DNA of 64,000 nucleotides from Micromonospora parastrephiae (GTDB lineage: Bacteria; Actinomycetota; Actinomycetes; Mycobacteriales; Micromonosporaceae). A program made the position numbers and the translations under genes. Within the stretch, counting starts at the first letter, position 1; each line of letters starts with the position of its first letter. The stretch covers positions 22,049-86,048 of the forward strand of contig NZ_JAEVHM010000005.1 of assembly GCF_016802865.1 (NCBI RefSeq). Direction: 5' to 3'. Shown here piece by piece: positions 44,720 through 54,776 of this stretch. The notes under the pieces are model-generated. The model did no database searches and was not told the origin of the DNA. It saw nothing but the letters and a program-made list of their open reading frames with translations.

Positions 44720-45912
44720 ATGCGCCTCCCACCGGCTAACCGCACGCCACTCCTGCTCAGCCGCAGGAGTTGGCCTGAGGTACGCCGGATCGGGGACATT
44801 CTCCGGACCGAGACGGTCGGCGGGGTGCTGCTGGTTGCCGCCGTGCTTGCCCGCGCCTGGGCGAAGGGCACTGGTCCGACGCGTACCGGTCGCTCGCCGA
44901 CGTCACCGTGGGACCCGAAGCGCTGCATCTGGACCTCTCATTGGCGCAATGGGCCGCCAATGGCCTGCTAGCGATCTTCTTCTTCGTCGCCGGGCTGGAG
45001 CTCAAGCGCGAGTTCGTCGCCGGTGACCTGCGCGAGCCCCGCCAGGCGATGCTGCCCGTCGCCGCTGCGCTCGGCGGCATGACGCTGCCGGCGCTGATCT
45101 ACGTGGCATCCAACGTCGGGGTCGGCGACGGGGCGTTGACCGGGTGGGCGATCCCGACCGGCACGGACATCGCGTTCGCCCTCGCCGTGCTCGGAGTGAT
45201 CAACACAAGCCTGCCCTCGGCGATGCGCACGTTTCTGCTCACCCTCGCGGTCGTCGACGACCTGCTGGCCATTGTGATCATCGCGGTCTTCTACACCAGT
45301 ACCCTGCACTTCGGGTGGCTGCTGCTCGCGCTGGCCCCGATGGCGCTGTTCGGTCTGCTGGTTCAGCGCCGGGTGCGGTCCTGGTGGCTGCTGCCGCTGG
45401 CGGTCACGACGTGGGCGCTGGTGCACGCCTCCGGGGTGCATGCCACCGTCGCCGGGGTCGCGCTGGCCTTCACCGTGCCGGTGCTACGCCGCAAGCCGGG
45501 ACCTGGCCCTGGCCTGGCGGGGCACTTCGAACACCGGATCCGGCCCCTGTCCGCCGGGGTCGCGGTGCCGGCGTTCGCGTTCTTCGCCGCCGGAGTCCCG
45601 GTTGCCGGGGCGGGTGGCCTCGGCGCAACCCTGACCGACTCGGTCGCCCTGGGCGTAATGGTGGGGTTGGGTCGGTTTCACCGTGTCGCTGCTGATCGGT
45701 GAATTGGCGTTCGGCGCCGGCACTGAACGCGACGACCACTCCAAGATCGGCGTTCTGCTCGGATCGCTGCTGTCGGCGGTGCTGGCAACCGTCGTTCTAC
45801 GCGCTCGTAATCGGCATTACCAGGGGGTTGCGCGCTGGAGGAGCGTGACAGCGACGCCGACGGGGTGCCAGACGTCTATGAGGAGCAGCCGACCAGGACG
45901 ACGCCGTCCTGA
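44720..45912 (+). pseudogene. nhaA: Na+/H+ antiporter NhaA, decayed
   Basis: The parts of NhaA lie in several frames. [20 protein letters not shown] starts it, then after a shift near 44870 come [20 protein letters not shown], the ion site [20 protein letters not shown] with [19 protein letters not shown], and [20 protein letters not shown]. Near 45665 the sequence jumps from ALGVMVGL to [13 protein letters not shown], skipping roughly 80 residues (helices 9-10) and changing frame. A final shift precedes [16 protein letters not shown]. The internal deletion means this is a true pseudogene, not just an assembly error. Confidence 0.8.
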
Positions 45913-45927
45913 TCCGGCGCTCCTCGG

Positions 45928-46977
45928 CTATGGCGGCCAGCCGAGCAGTCGAGCGCCGAGTACGGCTGTCTGCAGCGTGAACCGTTGGGTCGGCTCGCCG
46001 GGGTGGTAGCCGGTCAGGTCCCGGATGCGGTCGAGTCGGTAGGTGATCGCGCGGACGGACAGGTGCATCTGCCGGGCGGTCGCGGTGTGGTTGCCCTGGT
46101 TGTCGAAGAGCACGGACAGGGTCTCCAGGTACGGCTCGACACCGCCGCGCGCCGTGGTCAGTGGCCCGAGGACAGTGGTCACCAGGTCGGTGATGGCGTC
46201 GCGGTCACGCAGCAGCACGGGGAACACCAGCAGATCGGCGGCATTGAGGACGGGCGTGGTGAAGCCGAGCCTGACGGCGTAGTCGAGGGTGTGGCGGGCC
46301 TCGTCGAGGGATGTGGCCAAGCCCTGCACCCCGGGTTGGGTGCGGCCGACGGCGATCTGCCAGTTGCCGGCGCCGAGTTCAGTGAGGAGCAGGTGGGCGA
46401 GTTCGGCCGCGATGCCGCGTAGGCCGCCGGCGCTGATGCAGACCACGTCGCCGTCGCGGAGGGTGGTTAGGGTGTTGCCTTCGCCGAACCTGGAGGCCAG
46501 TGCGGCATCGATGCGGTGCGTGATGCCCGGAGTCAGGCCGGCCGCACGGGCGATGAGGACGGTGTGGGTGGCCGACAGGCGGATGCCGTACCGGTGTGCG
46601 CGCTCGGCCAGACCGCCCGGGTCGGCGCGGCCGGTGAGCAGGTCGTTGACGAACGCGGCACGTTCGTTGTCGTGGCGATCCAGCTCGGCGCGGTTCTGCC
46701 GGGCGTACCCGTCCACGGCATCGGTGAGCAGGACACGGGCGGTGTCCAGCAGTGTCTCGGCGCGGGAATGCACCGCGACGGCGGTGTCGGCCGGCTCGAC
46801 CGGGGTGGCGCTCCAGTGGACGGTGATGGCATCCAGCAGACCGGCAACAAGCTCGCGCAGCGTCAGCCCCTCATCCGCTGCGCGGGCACCCAGGTTGACC
46901 GCTGCCTGACGCCGGGCACTGGCCGGGACGTACAGCAGATCCTGGCAGTTGGCCGCCAGCCAATTGTCCTCGCTCAT
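45928..46977 (-). CDS. PucR/CdaR-family transcriptional regulator
   Basis: A 349-residue regulator. The middle has a GGDEF-like CdaR region ([16 protein letters not shown] and [20 protein letters not shown]), and the C-terminus is the PucR HTH ([20 protein letters not shown], then [20 protein letters not shown]). The N-terminal helical region (1-130) may sense a ligand. Such regulators often control neighbouring catabolic or transport genes. The next genes on this strand are an ABC-2 exporter, which would be read before it, so it is not in their operon. Confidence 0.85.
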   Translation of the reverse strand: MSEDNWLAANCQDLLYVPASARRQAAVNLGARAADEGLTLRELVAGLLDAITVHWSATPVEPADTAVAVHSRAETLLDTARVLLTDAVDGYARQNRAELDRHDNERAAFVNDLLTGRADPGGLAERAHRYGIRLSATHTVLIARAAGLTPGITHRIDAALASRFGEGNTLTTLRDGDVVCISAGGLRGIAAELAHLLLTELGAGNWQIAVGRTQPGVQGLATSLDEARHTLDYAVRLGFTTPVLNAADLLVFPVLLRDRDAITDLVTTVLGPLTTARGGVEPYLETLSVLFDNQGNHTATARQMHLSVRAITYRLDRIRDLTGYHPGEPTQRFTLQTAVLGARLLGWPP

Positions 46978-47037
46978 GGGCTGTTCCTTGTCGGCGTGCT
47001 GGTGGCCGCCGGAAACCGGAGGCCACCAGCCTCACGT

Positions 47038-47826
47038 CTACACACCGATGTCGCGGCGGTCGAACACGATGACTCCGGCGGTCGTGGTTGCCGCACCGAG
47101 GAGCACGAGGGCGAGAAGCTCGGCCGGGTGCCAGCCGGTGTGCAGCGGGTCGGTGCCGATGAAGTAGTGGAACGGTGAGAGCCAGCGCACCCAGTGCCAC
47201 CCGTCGAGCATGCCGCCGATGGCGTTGGCCATGTAGGCGGCCACGGCAAGGCCACCGGTGATCGCGAGGACGGCAGCCCGTTTTCCGGTGGCGGCGCCAA
47301 CGAGGAAGGCGACGCCGGCGAAGCTCCACACCAGGGCGACCAGCCCGGCGGACGCGGCGGCGACGTTGGACAGGGGTATGTCCATGCCGATCCAGGGAAC
47401 AATGATCATCAGCAGGAGCCCGGGAATGGCGGCGATCCCGGTGAGCGCGCTGCCGGCGGCGGCCACCCGTTGCCAGGCGAAAGCAGCTCGCGAGACCGGA
47501 TCGGCCAGCATCAGCTCCATGCCGCCGTCCTCCTCCGGCCGCGCGATCGTGCGGGCAGTCAGCGTGATGGCGCACATCAGAACCAGCAGTGGGCCGACCA
47601 GGCTGAAGATCGTCGCCTGCAGATAGCCGGCGGGCGACAGCATGTCAGCGATGCCGAGAAAGTCCAGCATGCCCTGAGGCAGCGCATCCTGCTTCAGCTC
47701 CGCGGCTCCCTGAAACTGGCTGTAGAACGAGGTGTAGATGGCGGTGAAAGCGGCGACGCCACCGGCCCAACCAATCAACGCCACGCGGTCGTCACGCCAG
47801 GTCTTACGCACCAGCGCGGGAAGCAT
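47038..47826 (-). CDS. ABC-2 type exporter permease
   Basis: A 262-residue membrane protein with six helices, including VALIGWAGGVAAFTAIYTSF, IFSLVGPLLVLMCAITLTAR, LTGIAAIPGLLLMIIVPWIG, LVALVWSFAGVAFLVGAATG and LLALVLLGAATTTAGVIVFD. The cytoplasmic EEDGGMELMLADPVSR loop after helix 2 is typical of ABC-2 permeases that couple to their ATPase. It overlaps the end of the ATPase gene by 23 nt, so the pair is one transporter. Substrate unknown; drug or lipid export is common for this class. Confidence 0.85.
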   Translation of the reverse strand: MLPALVRKTWRDDRVALIGWAGGVAAFTAIYTSFYSQFQGAAELKQDALPQGMLDFLGIADMLSPAGYLQATIFSLVGPLLVLMCAITLTARTIARPEEDGGMELMLADPVSRAAFAWQRVAAAGSALTGIAAIPGLLLMIIVPWIGMDIPLSNVAAASAGLVALVWSFAGVAFLVGAATGKRAAVLAITGGLAVAAYMANAIGGMLDGWHWVRWLSPFHYFIGTDPLHTGWHPAELLALVLLGAATTTAGVIVFDRRDIGV

Positions 47827-48729
47827 CGCCGGCCCCTTCCCCGTGGTAGTAGAACGACAGGAACGTCTCTTCCAGGTCGGGCTCGGCCGACAACATGTCC
47901 ACCACCTCATGACGCGCCGCCGCCTTGACCAGCGGATCGATGCGGCCGTCGACAGTGCATTTCAGCACCGGCCCGGACACCACCACGTCACTTACTCCGG
48001 GCAGGACACCGAACTCTGCCGGGTCCACCGGATCACCGAAATGAATCTCGACGGCGCGGACCGCCCGCTTCCCCAGTGACTCAACCCGCTCGACCGCGGC
48101 CAACTGGCCGTCGCGGACGATGGCGACCCGGTCGGCCGCCTGCTGCACCTCAGCCAGGACATGAGAGGACATGAAGACGGTCTGCCCGGCGACGCTGGCA
48201 TCGCGCACCATGGCCAGGAACTCCTGCTGCATGAGTGGATCCAGCCCACTGGTCGGCTCATCCAGGACCAGCACCTCCGGCCGTGCATGAACGCCTGCAC
48301 CAACCCGACCTTCTGCTTGTTGCCCTTACTCATCGTCCGTACCGAGCGCGAAAGGTCCAGGTCGAGCCGCTCCGCGAGCGCCGTCACCTGCGCCCAGGCC
48401 ACGCCGCCGCGTGCCGCAGCGAAGAAGCGCAGCAGGTCTTCCGCCTTGTCCCGCCCGGGAAACACGAGTTCACCGGGCAGATAGCCGATCTGACGGTGCA
48501 GTGCGGCCTTGTCCCTGCGCGGGTCGAGCCCGAGCACAGTCGAATGTCCACGAGTGGGGCGCAGGAAGTCCAACAGCAGCCGAATCGTGGTGGTCTTCCC
48601 GGCTCCGTTCGGTCCCAGGAATCCCACCACCTCCCCGGCACGAACCTCCAGGCTGAGACCCTCGATACCGCGGCGCTGACCATAGAACTTGGTCAGGTCC
48701 TCGGTGAGTAGGGCGATGTCGCTTGTCAT
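47804..48729 (-). CDS. ABC exporter ATPase, one-base frameshift
   Basis: The ATPase partner of the permease just downstream. Frame 1 has Walker A GFLGPNGAGKTTTIRLLLDF, Q-loop IGYLPGELVFPG and signature MSKGNKQKVGLVQAF. A shift near 48283 leads to the second frame, with LVLDEPTSGLDPLMQQEF (Walker B, D-loop), SSHVLAEVQQAADRVAIVRD and the C-terminal domain. The two halves fit without loss, so one base is missing near the end of the signature helix. The ATG at 48729 begins MTSDIALLTEDLTKFYG. Confidence 0.8.
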
Positions 48730-48936
48730 GCCCACATCGTCGCTGGTCTTCCTACCCGGCATCCAGGTCAGCATCCGGCCGACTACCGCTGAGGCCGTTG
48801 CCGAACATCGGAAGCCAGTAGCCCGAACGCCACCCCGGGCGGCCTCCGCGCCGCGACCGCCGGGAGTACTCTCACCTCAGGAGCGCCGGGAAGTCTGGTC
48901 GGCAGGCCATGTCGTGCTGCGGCTCTGGAGGCTCCG

Positions 48937-49827
48937 ATGGGCGTTTCTGCCCTGCGCACCGAACATCTGTCCAAGCGGTACGGGCGGCTACTTGCCCTCG
49001 ATGACCTCACCCTCGACGTCGCGGCGGGTGAGGTGTTCGGGTTTCTCGGCCCCAACGGCGCCGGGAAGTCAACGACTATCCGGCTGCTGCTCGGCCTTGC
49101 CCGACCCACCTCCGGACGGGCGTGGATCTTCGACACCGACGCCGCCGATGTAGCCGCCGCCCACAACAGGCTCGCCTACGTACCGGCGGATGTGGCGCTG
49201 TGGCCACAGATGACCGGCGCCGAGGTGCTGGACCTGCTCGCCCGCATCGGCCCTGGCACGGACACCGCCTACCGCGACGAGCTCATCCAACGATTCGCGC
49301 TGGACGTTTCCAAACCGGCCGGCACCTACTCGACGGGTAACCGGCAGAAGGTTGCTCTGATCGCGGCGTTCGCCACCCGGGCGCCTCTGCTGGTGCTGGA
49401 CGAGCCGACCAGCGGCCTGGACCCGCTCATGGAACTGCAGTTCCGACAGGCGGTCGGGGTTGCCCGCGACAACGGGCAGACGGTGTTCCTCAGCTCCCAC
49501 CAGCTCGCCGAGGTCGAGGCCGTCTGCGACCGCGTCGGCATCCTGCGCGCCGGTGAACTGGTGGAGGTGGCGTCCGTCGCACAGCTGCGTCGACTGCAAA
49601 ACACCGAGGTGGCCGCGACGTTCACCGGCACGCCACCGGACCTCGCCGGCATCCACGGCGTCCACGACCTGCACGCAGACGGCGCCGCGACCGTGCGGTT
49701 CACCCTGAGCGGCTCCCCCGCCGCGGCGCTGCGCGCCCTGGCCGACGCTGATGTGGCGACGATCGTCGTCCGGGAGCAGAGCCTCGAGGAGATCTTCCTC
49801 GCCTACTACGGGCAGAACGCCCGATGA
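48937..49827 (+). CDS. ABC exporter ATPase (intact)
   Basis: A 296-residue ATPase. Walker A is GFLGPNGAGKSTTIRLLLGL, the Q-loop region LAYVPADVALWPQ, the signature YSTGNRQKVALIAAF, Walker B and D-loop LLVLDEPTSGLDPLMELQF, and the H-switch VFLSSHQLAEV. The signature helix starts STGNRQK rather than LSGGQ, as in DrrA-like exporters. It is divergent from the first ABC pair, with 207 nt between the starts. The stop overlaps the permease start in ATGA. Confidence 0.9.
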   Translation: MGVSALRTEHLSKRYGRLLALDDLTLDVAAGEVFGFLGPNGAGKSTTIRLLLGLARPTSGRAWIFDTDAADVAAAHNRLAYVPADVALWPQMTGAEVLDLLARIGPGTDTAYRDELIQRFALDVSKPAGTYSTGNRQKVALIAAFATRAPLLVLDEPTSGLDPLMELQFRQAVGVARDNGQTVFLSSHQLAEVEAVCDRVGILRAGELVEVASVAQLRRLQNTEVAATFTGTPPDLAGIHGVHDLHADGAATVRFTLSGSPAAALRALADADVATIVVREQSLEEIFLAYYGQNAR

Positions 49828-51425
49828 TCGCGACCACGGCGGCAGCAGCCGGCCCGGAGCGAGTGCTGAGGGGGCTCGCAGTACGCCAGGTGCGCCGTGG
49901 TGCTCTGGTCGTGACCGCTGTGTGCGCGGGCATGTCCGCCCTGGTCGTGGTCGGCTACCACCGTGAGGCACTGGATCCGGCCGCCCTGGCGGCGCTGGCC
50001 CGCAACCCCGCGATCCGCACCCTGTTCGGCGAACCGGTCGCGCTCGACCAGGCGGGCGGGTTCACGGTGTGGCGGACGGGCACCGTCCTGGCCGTCCTGC
50101 TCGGGGTGTGGGCGATGCTGGCCGCCACCCGGATCACCCGTGGGGAGGAGGGCGCTGGCCGGTGGGGTCTGTTGCTGTCCGGCCGCATCACCCTCGCCGA
50201 GGCGGTCCGCCAGCACCTCGGTGTGCTGGCCGTCGTTCCGGTCCTCGTTGGAGCGGCGACCGCAGCGGCGATGATTGCTGCGGGCGTGGACGCCACGGGC
50301 TCGTTGTTGCACGGCACCGGCCTCGCTGCCGTCGGGCTCTTCTTCGTCGCCGTCGGGGGCGTCACCGCGCAGCTGTTCGCCAGCCGGTCGGCGGCCAACG
50401 GTGCCGCGGCCGCCGTCCTGGTCGTCGGGCTCCTCACGCGGATGGTCGGCGACGGTGTGCCCGCGCTGGCCTGGCTTCGGTGGCTGTCCCCGTTCGGCCT
50501 CTTGGCGCTGACCCGCCCGTTCGACAGCAATCGAGGGTTGTCGGTGTCGGTGCTGGCGTTCGCCGCGGTGCTGCTGCTGGCCCTCGCCGGTCGGCTTGCT
50601 GCGCGGCGTGACGTCGGCGCGGCGATTCTTGCTACGGCCGGCAGCCGGCCGGCGCGTACCGCATTGCTCGGTTCGGTGCCCGCCTTCGCGGTACGGCGTA
50701 CGGTTCGGCCGCTGGCCGCATGGTCGGCCGGGATCGGCGCGTATTTCCTGCTCCTAGGTCTGATCGCCCGGTCCATGGCCGAGTTCCTGACCGGCAACCC
50801 GGAGTTCGCGACGATGGCGGCCCAGGCCGGCTTCCCGGCGCTCGACACGGTCGAGGGCTACGCGGCCACCCTGTTCGCGCTGTTGGCCGTTCCGGTCGGG
50901 GTGTTCGTCGCCGTGCGGCTCGCCGCCGTCGCCGCGGACGAGAATGCCCGGCGTCTCACCCTGCTACTGGCCGCACCGGTGACCCGGGTACGGCTGTTGG
51001 CGGCCGAGGCGGCCGTCGCTGGCTGTGCCGCGCTGGTCCTGATCACGGAGGCGGGCGTCGCCATGTGGGCCGGTACGGCCATTGTCCATGCCGGTCTTGG
51101 GGCCGGCGAGGCGCTCGCCGGCGCCTGGAACGTCGTGCCGGTCGTGCTGCTGTGTCTGGGAGCCGCCGTCCTGGCGCTCGGATGGGCGCCGCGCGCCGTC
51201 GCGGCGATCGGCGCTCTTCCGGCCGCCGGCGGGTTCCTGTGGCAGGTCCTTGCCGACAGCGTCGACGCGCCCTCCTGGATCCGAGCGCTGTCTCCGTTCG
51301 CGCACCTGGCCGCGGTGCCGGCCACCGCGCCGGCCTGGGTCGCGGCGTCCGTGATGGCCGGCATCGCGGCGGCAGGAGTGGTGGCCGGAATCATCGGCTA
51401 CCGTCGGCGTGACCTGTGTGCCTGA
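49824..51425 (+). CDS. ABC-2 type exporter permease, 12-helix
   Basis: A 533-residue permease with about 12 helices and an internal duplication. Each half has a cytoplasmic segment after helix 2 (RGEEGAGRWGLLLSGRITLA and DENARRLTLLLAAPVTRVRL) like ABC-2 permeases, and each half ends in LRWLSPFGLL or IRALSPFAHLA, consistent with a fused pair. The size matches exporter permeases that act as pseudo-dimers with one ATPase. Coupled to the upstream ATPase by a 4-nt overlap. Substrate unknown. Confidence 0.85.
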   Translation: MIATTAAAAGPERVLRGLAVRQVRRGALVVTAVCAGMSALVVVGYHREALDPAALAALARNPAIRTLFGEPVALDQAGGFTVWRTGTVLAVLLGVWAMLAATRITRGEEGAGRWGLLLSGRITLAEAVRQHLGVLAVVPVLVGAATAAAMIAAGVDATGSLLHGTGLAAVGLFFVAVGGVTAQLFASRSAANGAAAAVLVVGLLTRMVGDGVPALAWLRWLSPFGLLALTRPFDSNRGLSVSVLAFAAVLLLALAGRLAARRDVGAAILATAGSRPARTALLGSVPAFAVRRTVRPLAAWSAGIGAYFLLLGLIARSMAEFLTGNPEFATMAAQAGFPALDTVEGYAATLFALLAVPVGVFVAVRLAAVAADENARRLTLLLAAPVTRVRLLAAEAAVAGCAALVLITEAGVAMWAGTAIVHAGLGAGEALAGAWNVVPVVLLCLGAAVLALGWAPRAVAAIGALPAAGGFLWQVLADSVDAPSWIRALSPFAHLAAVPATAPAWVAASVMAGIAAAGVVAGIIGYRRRDLCA

Positions 51426-51450
51426 GCGGGGTCGCCGTCGCGACCGCCGT

Positions 51451-51728
51451 TCACCGCTTCAGGGGGCGCAGCCGGTTGTTGACGTCGTGCACTCCCGGAA
51501 TGCTCCAGGCGCGGGCATCGGCCTCCGTGCTCACGTCAGTGCAGGTGACCGTGCCCTCCAGGATGACACACCGTTCTGCACTTCGATGCAGATGCGTTCG
51601 TGACGCAACTGGGGATCCCGCTGCATACGCTCAAGCAGCCGGAAGGCCAGACGGGCATCAATCGAGGCCAGCGCGGTTTGGAACAGCGATGGAGTGTCGT
51701 CGGGAAGGAACCAGGGGACGTAGGTCAC
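51451..51728 (-). CDS. BON-domain protein, one-base frameshift
   Basis: The first frame reads MTYVPWFLPDDTPSLFQTAL then ASIDARLAFRLLERMQRDPQ and ERICIEVQNGV. After a shift near 51571 it continues VILEGTVTCTDVSTEADARA and WSIPGVHDVNNRLRPLKR, completing a BON domain. The shape parallels the BON gene at 44218. One base must be removed or added at GGTGTGTC. It stands before the PRC-barrel gene's 3' end on the same strand. Confidence 0.7.
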
Positions 51729-51817
51729 GCTGTCTCCTCAGAATCGCTTCGGTGTCTCGGCGGTCGCGCGCGGCCGCCGAGACACCGGCCGGTCGGGGGG
51801 GTAGGGGGAGCCGGGAG

Positions 51818-52246
51818 TCAGCGTCGGGTCGGGGGCACCGGGTGCGGCGGAGCGACCCCACTCGGGTTGAAGAACGGCGCATAGCCGTAATACCAGTACA
51901 CGTCCTCGTAGTACCCGGTCTCCTCGACGACCTCCGGGTCGTACGTCGGGGCCCGCTCGATCTTTTGCCGGGTCAGGTCGACCCGCACCGTGTCGTCGGT
52001 GACGTCGCTGACCGCCTCGACGGGGATGAAGGTGGCGGTGGCGCCGATACCGAGAACTCCCCCGTGCTCAACTCGCAGGAACCGCACCTTGTGCTCCTCG
52101 CGATCGATCAGCAGGTCATCGACCTTGCCCAGGTCGTCACCGTCGGCGTCGAGGACGTGCCGGCCGCGCACGTCCTGCTCGGCAGCCGCGATTGTCTGCC
52201 CGGAGTCACCGAGCTTGACCAGAATCGCCGTGATGTCGTGTGGCAT
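51818..52246 (-). CDS. PRC-barrel domain protein
   Basis: A 142-residue protein with a PRC-barrel (GRHVLDADGDDLGKVDDLLI, then VRFLRVEHGGVLGIGATATF and IPVEAVSDVTDDTVRVDLTR) and a tyrosine/proline-rich C-terminal tail (YYEDVYWYYGYAPFFN). PRC-barrels serve in RNA processing, photosynthetic complexes or stress proteins of actinomycetes. The start at 52246 follows AAGGAGCAG. No membrane segment. Confidence 0.85.
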   Translation of the reverse strand: MPHDITAILVKLGDSGQTIAAAEQDVRGRHVLDADGDDLGKVDDLLIDREEHKVRFLRVEHGGVLGIGATATFIPVEAVSDVTDDTVRVDLTRQKIERAPTYDPEVVEETGYYEDVYWYYGYAPFFNPSGVAPPHPVPPTRR

Positions 52247-52513
52247 GAACTGCTCCTTCCGTAGCGTCTGCTCCCTTTGCGCTACCCGCAAGACATCCCG
52301 GAGTAGACGACGAAACGATGACGGTTCCTGCCCACTTTCGTGACGGCTGGCGCTGCCTGTCCCCTACTACCGCTGAAATGCGGGTAGTGGATCCCCACCA
52401 GGGGAGGGGGTGGTGCGGCGACGACGGCACCGTCACCCTCAGCGGCTCACTGGCGCCGGTAATCTTGATCGAGTACGGCCTGTACCCATATGTCCGCCAG
52501 CCGAGGGGGGACC

Positions 52514-54493
52514 ATGCCCGATCAGATCGACCTCGCTCGCCTGCGGGAGCTGCTCGACGGGCCCTGGGCCAAGGTTCGCAACGCGCACCGGGACCACCTC
52601 GACGAGCGTTTCCTCCCGGTGTACGGCGAGACCGGTGACCAGGCACGTGAGCGGATCACCCGACTGCTCGGCGAACTCCCCGCCGAGCTGGGTATGGCGT
52701 CGGCCTTCCCCACCGAGTACGGCGGCAAATCCGACGTCGGCGCGTCGATCATCGCCAGTGAGATGCTGGCACAGGTCGACCTGTCACTGATGGTCAAGGC
52801 CGGAGTGCAGTGGGGCCTGTTCGGCGGCGCGGTCGCGGCCCTCGGCACCCGCCGCCACCACGACGCCTATCTCCGGGACATCGTCTCGGGCACGATCTTC
52901 GGCTGCTTCGCCATGACCGAGACCGGGCACGGCTCCGACGTCCAGCAGCTGTGCACCACCTGCACGTACGACCCGCAGACGCAGACGTTCGACCTGCACA
53001 CCCCGCACGAGGCGGCCCGCAAGGACTACATCGGCAACGCCGCCCGGGACGGGCGGATGGCGGTGGTCTTCGCGCAGCTGATCACGAACGGTCGGCGGCA
53101 CGGTGTACACGCGTGGTTGGTACCGATCCGCGACGCGCAGGGCAACCCGCTGCCCGGCGTGAGCATCGGCGACGCCGGGCCCAAGGCCGGCCTGCTCGGC
53201 GTGGACAACGGGCGGCTCACCTTCGACCACGTACAGGTGCCGAGGGACATGCTGCTGGACCGCTACGGTCAGGTCGCACCGGACGGGACGTACTCCAGCC
53301 CGATCGAGAACGACTCCCGACGCTTCTTCACCATGCTCGGCACCTTGGTCCGTGGCCGCGTGAGCGTCGGCGGCGCCGCGTCGGCGGCCACCAAGTCGGC
53401 GCTGACGATCGCGGTGCGCTACGGCGACATCCGGCGCCAGTTCGGCACGCCCGACGCGGAGCGGGAGGTGCTGCTCAACGACTACCTGGCCCACCAGCGC
53501 AAGCTGCTGCCCGCCCTGGCCACCACGTACGCGCTGCACTTCGCCCAGACCGAGCTGGTCGCCGCGCTCAGTGAGGTGCAGGGCGGCGACGGGCCGGTCG
53601 ACGACCACCGGCAACGGGAGCTGGAATCCCGGGCCGCCGGTCTCAAGGCCGCGCAGACCTGGCACGCCACCCGCACCATCCAGATGTGCCGCGAGGCGTG
53701 CGGCGGCGCCGGCTACCTGGCCGAGAACCGGCTACCCAGCCTCAAGGCCGACACCGACGTCTTCACCACCTTCGAGGGCGACAACACGGTGCTGCTGCAA
53801 CTGGTTGCCAAAGGGCTCCTCACCGGCTATCGGGACGAGTTCGGCTCGCTGGACGGCTGGGGGCGCGCCTCCTTCGTCGCCGAGCAGGTCCGCGAGATGG
53901 TGCTCGAACGCACCGCCGCGCGGTCGGCCATCGAGCGGCTGATCAGCGCCGTGCCCGGTCGCGACGAGGAGGTAGCCGTCACCGACCGCGGCTGGCAGCT
54001 CAAGACCTTCGAGGACCGCGAGAGGCATCTCCTCGACGGTGCGGTCCGCCGCCTGCGCAACGGCGCGGCCACGAAGAAGGACCAGCCCTTCGACATCTTC
54101 AATGACGTCCAGGATCACGTCCTGACCGTCGCCGCCGCGCACATCGACCGGGTCACCCTGGAGGCGTTCGTCGCCGGCATCGAGGACACCGCCGACCCGG
54201 CGGTCCGGGCGCTGCTCTGCCGAGTCTGTGACCTGTACGCGCTCAGTGTCATCGAAGCCAACAAGGGATGGTTCCTGGAGCACGGCCGTTTCACGCCGGC
54301 CCGCTCCAAGGCCATCACCGGCGTGGTGAACGGCCTGCTCAAAGAACTGCGCCCGCACCTGCGGACCCTGGTGGACGGTTTCGCCATCCCGGACACCTGG
54401 CTGCACGCCGCGATCCTGCGCGAGGAACCCCGCCGGCAGGAGGCGATGGCCGCCCAGGCCGCCGCCGGTGATCCACAGGCAGTGCTCCCCTAG
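52514..54493 (+). CDS. Acyl-CoA dehydrogenase/oxidase family protein
   Basis: A 659-residue flavoenzyme of the acyl-CoA oxidase-like branch, larger than the 380-residue acyl-CoA dehydrogenases. It has the FAD/substrate motif CFAMTETGHGSDVQQLCTTC, the beta-domain DNGRLTFDHVQVPRDMLLDR, the helical-domain segment YGDIRRQFGT, and the end motif MCREACGGAGYLAENRLPSL with TDVFTTFEGDNTVLLQLVAK. It oxidises acyl-CoA to trans-2-enoyl-CoA, passing electrons to oxygen or a flavoprotein. AGGGGGGACC precedes the ATG. It stands alone on the plus strand, so a beta-oxidation role is inferred from family only. Confidence 0.9.
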   Translation: MPDQIDLARLRELLDGPWAKVRNAHRDHLDERFLPVYGETGDQARERITRLLGELPAELGMASAFPTEYGGKSDVGASIIASEMLAQVDLSLMVKAGVQWGLFGGAVAALGTRRHHDAYLRDIVSGTIFGCFAMTETGHGSDVQQLCTTCTYDPQTQTFDLHTPHEAARKDYIGNAARDGRMAVVFAQLITNGRRHGVHAWLVPIRDAQGNPLPGVSIGDAGPKAGLLGVDNGRLTFDHVQVPRDMLLDRYGQVAPDGTYSSPIENDSRRFFTMLGTLVRGRVSVGGAASAATKSALTIAVRYGDIRRQFGTPDAEREVLLNDYLAHQRKLLPALATTYALHFAQTELVAALSEVQGGDGPVDDHRQRELESRAAGLKAAQTWHATRTIQMCREACGGAGYLAENRLPSLKADTDVFTTFEGDNTVLLQLVAKGLLTGYRDEFGSLDGWGRASFVAEQVREMVLERTAARSAIERLISAVPGRDEEVAVTDRGWQLKTFEDRERHLLDGAVRRLRNGAATKKDQPFDIFNDVQDHVLTVAAAHIDRVTLEAFVAGIEDTADPAVRALLCRVCDLYALSVIEANKGWFLEHGRFTPARSKAITGVVNGLLKELRPHLRTLVDGFAIPDTWLHAAILREEPRRQEAMAAQAAAGDPQAVLP

Positions 54494-54579
54494 CCGGGGT
54501 CGCGCCGAGCATGCAGACCACCGCGACGGGTCTCCTGTCGGCGATGACTATGCCTGCAACCTCTTCCCCTCCGGAGAAC

Positions 54580-54776
54580 AGGACATGGCCTTCTCCGGCC
54601 AGCTGGGCGAGGCTACCGGAAGCGACCGGGCGATGATCATCGCCTCCGAACTGATCAGCAACGCCGCGCTGCACCCCCGCACAGACATCGACATCACCGT
54701 CGCCGCGATAAAAAACGCCCTACCGTCTGGGCCGTTATCGACAAGGCCGACGGATGATGCGGACCAGCGGGCCGGA
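54580..54776 (+). pseudogene. Possible GHKL/HATPase fragment
   Basis: A short frame contains SGQLGEATGSDRAMIIASEL and ISNAALHPRTDIDITVAA. The ASELISNAALH part resembles the N-box (ELxxNAxxH) of histidine-kinase-like ATPases such as anti-sigma kinases. Nothing else of that domain is present before the convergent GH15 gene, so it is at most a remnant. The rest of 54494-54776 shows no gene. Confidence 0.3.
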